From Epiperipatus broadwayi (lineage: Eukaryota; Onychophora; Udeonychophora; Euonychophora; Peripatidae): a stretch of DNA of 64,000 bases. The translations under genes were made by a program, and so were the position numbers. Shown here in pieces: positions 59,151-64,000 of the stretch. Location: assembly GCA_028023455.1 (NCBI GenBank), contig JAQFVV010006203.1, positions 13,924,348 through 13,988,347 of the forward strand. The letters run 5' to 3'. How positions within the stretch are numbered: the stretch's first letter is position 1; each line of letters starts with the position of its first letter. Below the pieces are notes generated by a model, which saw only the letters and a list, made by a program, of their open reading frames with translations, was not told the DNA's origin and did not search any database.

Positions 59151-61020
59151 ATTTTACCACTATTCTGTTTTCATAAATACTTAAAATTTGGCAATATCTT
59201 GAGTGCTCAAAGCTTTAATTACTGTCCAAATGCTTATAGAGTCAAATGATTTTTCATAATCTACAAGCCCAAAGCTTAATAGCCACTTATATACATTTAG
59301 ACCTTTTTATAACTTGTTTTAATATTTTGTATGTGATCATTGTGCTAAAATCATTTTTAAATCCATCCCTTTCTTTTAGTTTTGAGCTCCATAAATATAA
59401 ATATGTGTAATTCAAAAATGTCATCGTTTAATATTCTAAAACTGTATCCCAAAATAAAAACTGTATTAATTGTTTGCAATACTTCACCCACCCACCCCAG
59501 TATAAAATTATCTATAATATTGACTGCTGAATATTTTTTATGTTTGTAAATGAATAAACATTATAATCTTTAGGAATTCTCTAATATTTAAGGATAAGTT
59601 ATTATGCTCAATTTTAGGTTAATTAGGGATCATGGTCTTACAATGAAGCATTGATTCTTGGTATAATTATGGTACTTTACCATTCTTTGTTTATTTATTT
59701 ATTTTAATTTTAACTTTCTATATTTACAACTACATCATAAATTCGATAAAAATACATTAAACAATCCACTACATGTATTACTGCAATTCAAAGAGAAATT
59801 ATTACCCATTGCTAACTAATCAACTATTGCTAGTTCATGATTACTTTACAAATTTCCATTTTTATTTAACTCTTATTTATTAATCACTACTTTGGCTAAT
59901 CAAAAAAAAAAAAACAGTCTTGAGCGTTTGAAAATATTCAATTGCTTTAAAAAATTTCCAAGTTTTTCTCAGTTTCAAACCTGAAATGTGTGCATGTGAG
60001 GCAAATGTTCTCAATACTATAACCATGGAATTTACACACACACACACACACACACAAGTAAAATTAAATTTTTTAAAATTGAAATACATTTAAAATTATG
60101 TCAAGAAATTATACAATAGCCACAACTAAATGATATAATACTATGTAATATTCTATGATGTAGTTCTCATTATTAGAACTCATAATAAATTGGGTTAATG
60201 GATCACAAACTGCTATTGAAGTTGTTCAATCATATTCTTTATTCTCTTGTTTTGATTTCTGTGAGGGTGTGTTAGAGGACTGTTAATCTGTAGTGAGTTA
60301 TTTAAAGACTATTTATATTTTACCAAAATAATTAGACATTTGAACATATTAATTAGTTTTAACATACTTTAGCCTGTTTAGAAATTGGTTTCTTTCTGTA
60401 TTAATCACTCTTTGATAAAAAAAAAAAAAAAATAATAAGAGGAAAATATTGATCTACATCACAGCTGCAGAAAATATATTTAATACTTTCAAAGTAAGAT
60501 AATCTTTTAAATATAAACTTTCATTTATTGATATAAAATATACATCATAATTACATGCTGTATTTAAAAAAAAAAAAGATTGAAATTAAGTATACAAGAG
60601 CGACAATTACTAAATTTCGGTTTAATTTGTTTTAAACAAATTTAAATCTTTTTTTTTTTTAAATTTTAATGCTAGCCATTTTCTTTGTTCTACTAATTTA
60701 TATAAAAGATTTGTTTTTTCCTACTTTATTTTCATTACGGTATTTTAAATCTTAGAAACGTGACTACTGCCCTCTATTGGCAAAAGTGATTAAATAAAAT
60801 TGATTCCTTTTATTTTCTATACTCACTTTAGTTTTTATTTAAAATGAAAATCATTATTATGGATTAATTTCATTGATTATAATATTAGAACTTACGTATT
60901 ACAATTTAGATGGCAATATAGTTGTGTAATGAATTATTATACAATAATAAATAGTATGTTATACTAAAACTAATAATTTACTCTAAAAATAGGCATTAAA
61001 ACAATTCATAATAACGGACT
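59151..61020. other. AT-rich non-coding DNA with a (CA)n microsatellite
   Basis: A (CA)n tract at about 60034-60056 and several A runs. No gene or transposon recognised. Confidence 0.5.
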
Positions 61021-61024
61021 TTAA

Positions 61025-61200
61025 AGGTCTTTTGGTGCATTGGTTATTACATTTGCATATCATCCTTATTATTTGGGATTCAAATTTGAAATACAGTTTG
61101 GAGATTTTTCTAAATGGCTTAATGGATAGGTGAAGTTAATGTGTGACCAGCTAAAGAAGATAATTGTAATATGATACAATCTTCTCTATAGCTGAAAGCA
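61025..61200 (+). repeat. tRNA-derived SINE-like copy (family C type)
   Basis: GGTGCATTGGTTATTACATT is A-box-like and TTGGGATTCAAATTTGAAAT is B-box-like at tRNA spacing. The tail AAATGGCTTAATGGATAGG continues to about 61200. It is diverged, and no flanking duplication is seen. Confidence 0.5.
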
Positions 61201-61671
61201 ATGAGGGATAAACTCCATCTTTTAATTATGTATAGATATGAATTTAATTAAATTCGTATTCAAGTAGATTATTTGAATTCTTTGGCAGTATTCATTTATA
61301 TTGCAATTATTAATAGTAATGTTTTTTTTAAAACTATCCTATTACTCTTCCATTTATGAAATTCTTAATTATGTAAATGTAGTTCATTGCTCTATTTAAT
61401 GTTAGCATTCCTATTCCGAAAGTTTATTAGGCACGCATACCCAAACATAAAAAGGAAAAAAAACAACTTATAATACACCAAGTAAAATTAGTTTTATGAC
61501 TAGTATTTATTGTAACGATTGAATGGGAACCTGGCACCTTTAAATAAATTTTGTGGTTAGAAGATCAATTAGATCTTTTTTTTTTTCACTCATGAATGCA
61601 CATAACAGCAAAACCACGTGTTCCTCTGTTATTGTACAAGGTATGCCAAAAGTTAATATTGTTTTAAAAGG
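61201..61671. other. AT-rich non-coding DNA
   Basis: No feature recognised; the 84-codon minus frame at 61540-61794 overlaps a family A repeat and is spurious. Confidence 0.45.
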
Positions 61672-61830
61672 GATTTGAACCCAGACTTTTAAGCTCCCTT
61701 TAGCCATCCACTCTATCTTATACACATGATGACGTACATGTAAAAAAGAAAATTGATTTCCAATATACATACTTTGTGCTGAATGAGCACACATCAGTTG
61801 GTTTGGATCATCATCCCCTCTAATTATATC
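61672..61830 (+). repeat. Family A repeat, single copy
   Basis: GGGATTTGAACCCAGACTTT begins it and AAGCTCCCTTTAGCCATCCA follows, then TCCAATATACATACTTTGTG and CACATCAGTTGGTTTGGATC. The opening is, on the minus strand, GTCTGGGTTCAAATCCC, an almost perfect tRNA B box. This is the clearest evidence that family A has a tRNA-like end. Confidence 0.75.
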
Positions 61831-64000
61831 TAGCTTAAGTATATTTACTATACTTGTATTAAATATTTATATTGTTTTGTAATACTATTACATTTAAGCA
61901 TTTATAAACATATATATTAAGAAAAAAAAGAAAAGAATGTAATTTTTAGCTTAGCTCACAAATTAAGTGACCACTAGTGCTATACATATAAAACAGTAAT
62001 GTATCTGATGTCTCCAGACCTTAGAAACAAGATATCGTCCGTAAGTATTGTAGTGGACCTGGGTAAAATTAGCAAGTAGAACATTTATGAAGTATGCTTA
62101 AATACTCAGCAGAAAATATAACCCTGAAATTATATTTTTTAAAAAGTAACTTGAAGGAAGGAAAGAAGAATTTAAAAAAATAAATGTATTGCATGATTGA
62201 TTTCTATTTTATCCTTACCATTAAAATTTGTTTTTGCTTAACGTTAAGTCTATCACACTTCCTAATTGTTTTAATTTTTTTAAAATTGTTATGATTCATG
62301 ATGGGTTTTTTTTTAATGAACTAATTCTAGCTAGCTTCTGGTCTATATCAATCATAGACATGCTTTGTTTTATTCATTTAATCAGCTCAGTCACTTTCAA
62401 CACCCTCATTTCTTATGGATTTTTAAACAATAAGCCATTCAATTATTATTATTATTACTTAATTTAAAATAAATTTATGTATAGGAAAAAGGTACTGCTC
62501 TCAAAATGTTCATTGATAAATGTATAAGTTTATACTAAATTGTGTCCATTAACTGTACTATGCATTATATTTCTTTTATATGCAGTTAGAAGTATTAGCC
62601 TTCTATGAATGACTTTATATTCTTAGAATTTATTGGCATTAGGAATTAATAGTGATTAGTCTATGAATGAAATTGTCACTGCCAATAATAAATTCAATCA
62701 AGATGTATCTTCGGAGAGTGATTATTTTACAAGAGATTTGTCAACGTTGCATTTGTAACAATTCATAAAAATGGCATATTTACTGAATTAAATTAGGGCT
62801 TCGCAAATAGGATGATGGGATCCCATTTTCTTGGGATTCCAGGAGTAAAAATTATTCCATTAAAATAAACCAAATTTCCTGGGAATCGCTCTAATTCTTA
62901 TTAAGATTTTTTTTCACTTTTTTTTTAGAGATATCCAAAATATTTGCACTCTAAATTTTAATATATGTATTTACTCTACTTTTTTGGTTGTAATAACGAA
63001 TTTCAGTCAAAATCAGAAAAATGCAATATATGTGCCGCAGATAAAGAATTTACCATACAAATTCAAGTATATTGAATTGTAATCATCTGCTATCTATAAT
63101 TATAATTTATAAACTTTTCAGTATAAATCTACTATTATGAAACTAATTTTTCACTCTGAAAGTCTTTTTAGTACGAATTTGTAAACAGAAGTTTGCAATG
63201 TTATGAAATTTTATTTTTTTAAATTCAAACTCGGGGGACCCCTTATTTGTATGCTATTTTTGGTGAATGCATCCACTTTATTTTATTATTATGATTTTAT
63301 TATTATTATTATAAAGATTGTTTTCGTTTCCCTTTTGTTTATAATGAATTATTTTGTATTTAAGTTTTTCATATTAGAAATCTTTTTTTTAGCATAATGA
63401 ATTTTTAGTATTGTTTTGAACTGGAAAAAAAAAAAAAAATTACCCACAACATCACAACATTTTAATTTGTGCTTGTAGAATCATTTTTATCCCAGGATTT
63501 GAATTTTATGGGGAGATTCTAAATTAGATATAAAGGAAATTATAGTAGTTCTAATTTTGTAAATATGAAATCAAAAATAAAAATGTTGCTGTTAAACCTA
63601 TTTCAATTAAATTTGTATATTTCCTCTAATATTCATGAAATCCAATTTAACTTTTTTATTACAAGCAAAAAATATTAAATAACTTCACACCAAATTATTA
63701 AACACAGTGTTTAATAATTGCATACGGTTGGGAGAACCACCAGACATATATATGTATGAGCAAACAGGTTGTCACTTAATGGTTCTTATAATGAAAAGTG
63801 TATAATCTAAAAGTTATGTCATTATGGCAATCAGTCATAAACTGGAAACATAATTATGAGATACTATTTTAAAAAGAAATGCATTTAAAAAATTTTAAAA
63901 AACACTTTCAATAATATTATTAAACAAGTGGAGATTTCACATAGCAATAAAAATATATATAGAAACTAGTATTTTGTAATAATTTGGACTCAAAATGGGT
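61831..64000. other. AT-rich non-coding DNA
   Basis: (ATT)n tracts near 62443 and 63295, poly-A at 63427. Frames at 62228-62467 and 63203-63397 are low-complexity, hydrophobic translations of T-rich DNA and are not called. Nothing else seen. Confidence 0.5.

Noticed and set aside
58771-59249. Frames of 86 and 65 codons
   Set aside because: They run across tRNA-like SINE units with A and B boxes; no protein motif.
1-64000. Prokaryotic defence, CRISPR or biosynthetic system
   Set aside because: No operons, ribosome binding sites, CRISPR-type spaced repeats or bacterial gene families are present; content is animal transposons in AT-rich DNA.
1-64000. Endogenous virus
   Set aside because: No protease, integrase, envelope or capsid motifs and no paired long terminal repeats were found. 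The gag-like frames fit ORF1 of non-LTR elements at least as well.

Overview
This window looks like nuclear DNA from a metazoan, most likely an invertebrate. It is strongly AT-rich, with long poly-A, poly-T and poly-C runs. It has no prokaryotic gene organisation and no operon, rRNA, intact tRNA or CRISPR array. It holds broken copies of at least six classes of animal transposon: RTE-type LINEs, other LINEs, a Penelope-like element with a GIY-YIG domain, and hAT, mariner and Tc1 DNA transposons. Several tRNA-derived SINE families are also present. The host species cannot be named from this sequence. A large intergenic or intronic region of a repeat-rich genome fits best.

Layout. 0.6-1.3 kb: LINE C-terminus (minus). 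1.3-5.2 kb: a 1.8-kb RTE-containing unit present twice in tandem, with a hAT-like fragment between the copies. 7.0-8.8 kb: SINE fragment, then a LINE reverse transcriptase relic (plus). 9.2 kb: young tRNA-derived SINE with a 14-bp target-site duplication. 11.3-13.2 kb: two tandem arrays. 13.2-15.4 kb: Penelope-like element (minus). 15.4-18.2 kb: long RTE relic with a nested SINE and a second overlapping 3' end. 18.7-23.3 kb: Tc1 relic, two RTE fragments and SINEs. 23.3-32.5 kb: mostly unassigned AT-rich DNA, with one compositionally distinct 2.3-kb block at 29.5-31.8 kb. 32.5-33.1 kb: mariner relic. 34.1-36.8 kb: ZBED-type hAT element inserted in an older repeat. 38-43.8 kb: SINE pair, a candidate host exon (40128-40254), a LINE tail, a second tRNA-like SINE, an ORF1-like reading frame with an in-frame duplication, and a foldback repeat. 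45.6-47.1 kb: a second, decayed ORF1-like gene (minus) with a zinc-knuckle remnant. 47.8-55.4 kb: sparse. 55.5-56.8 kb: a 1.27-kb foldback element. 56.9-59.2 kb: SINE pair, RTE relic and a tRNA-like tandem tetramer. 59.2-64 kb: sparse.

Almost all recognisable coding sequence is transposon-derived and broken by stops and frameshifts. Nothing here forms an operating pathway. The better-preserved reading frames are the GIY-YIG domain (126 codons, minus) and the ORF1-like frame (190 codons, plus). The only candidate for a host gene is one possible 127-nt exon, which I could not identify. All family calls come from reading translations by eye, without any database search.
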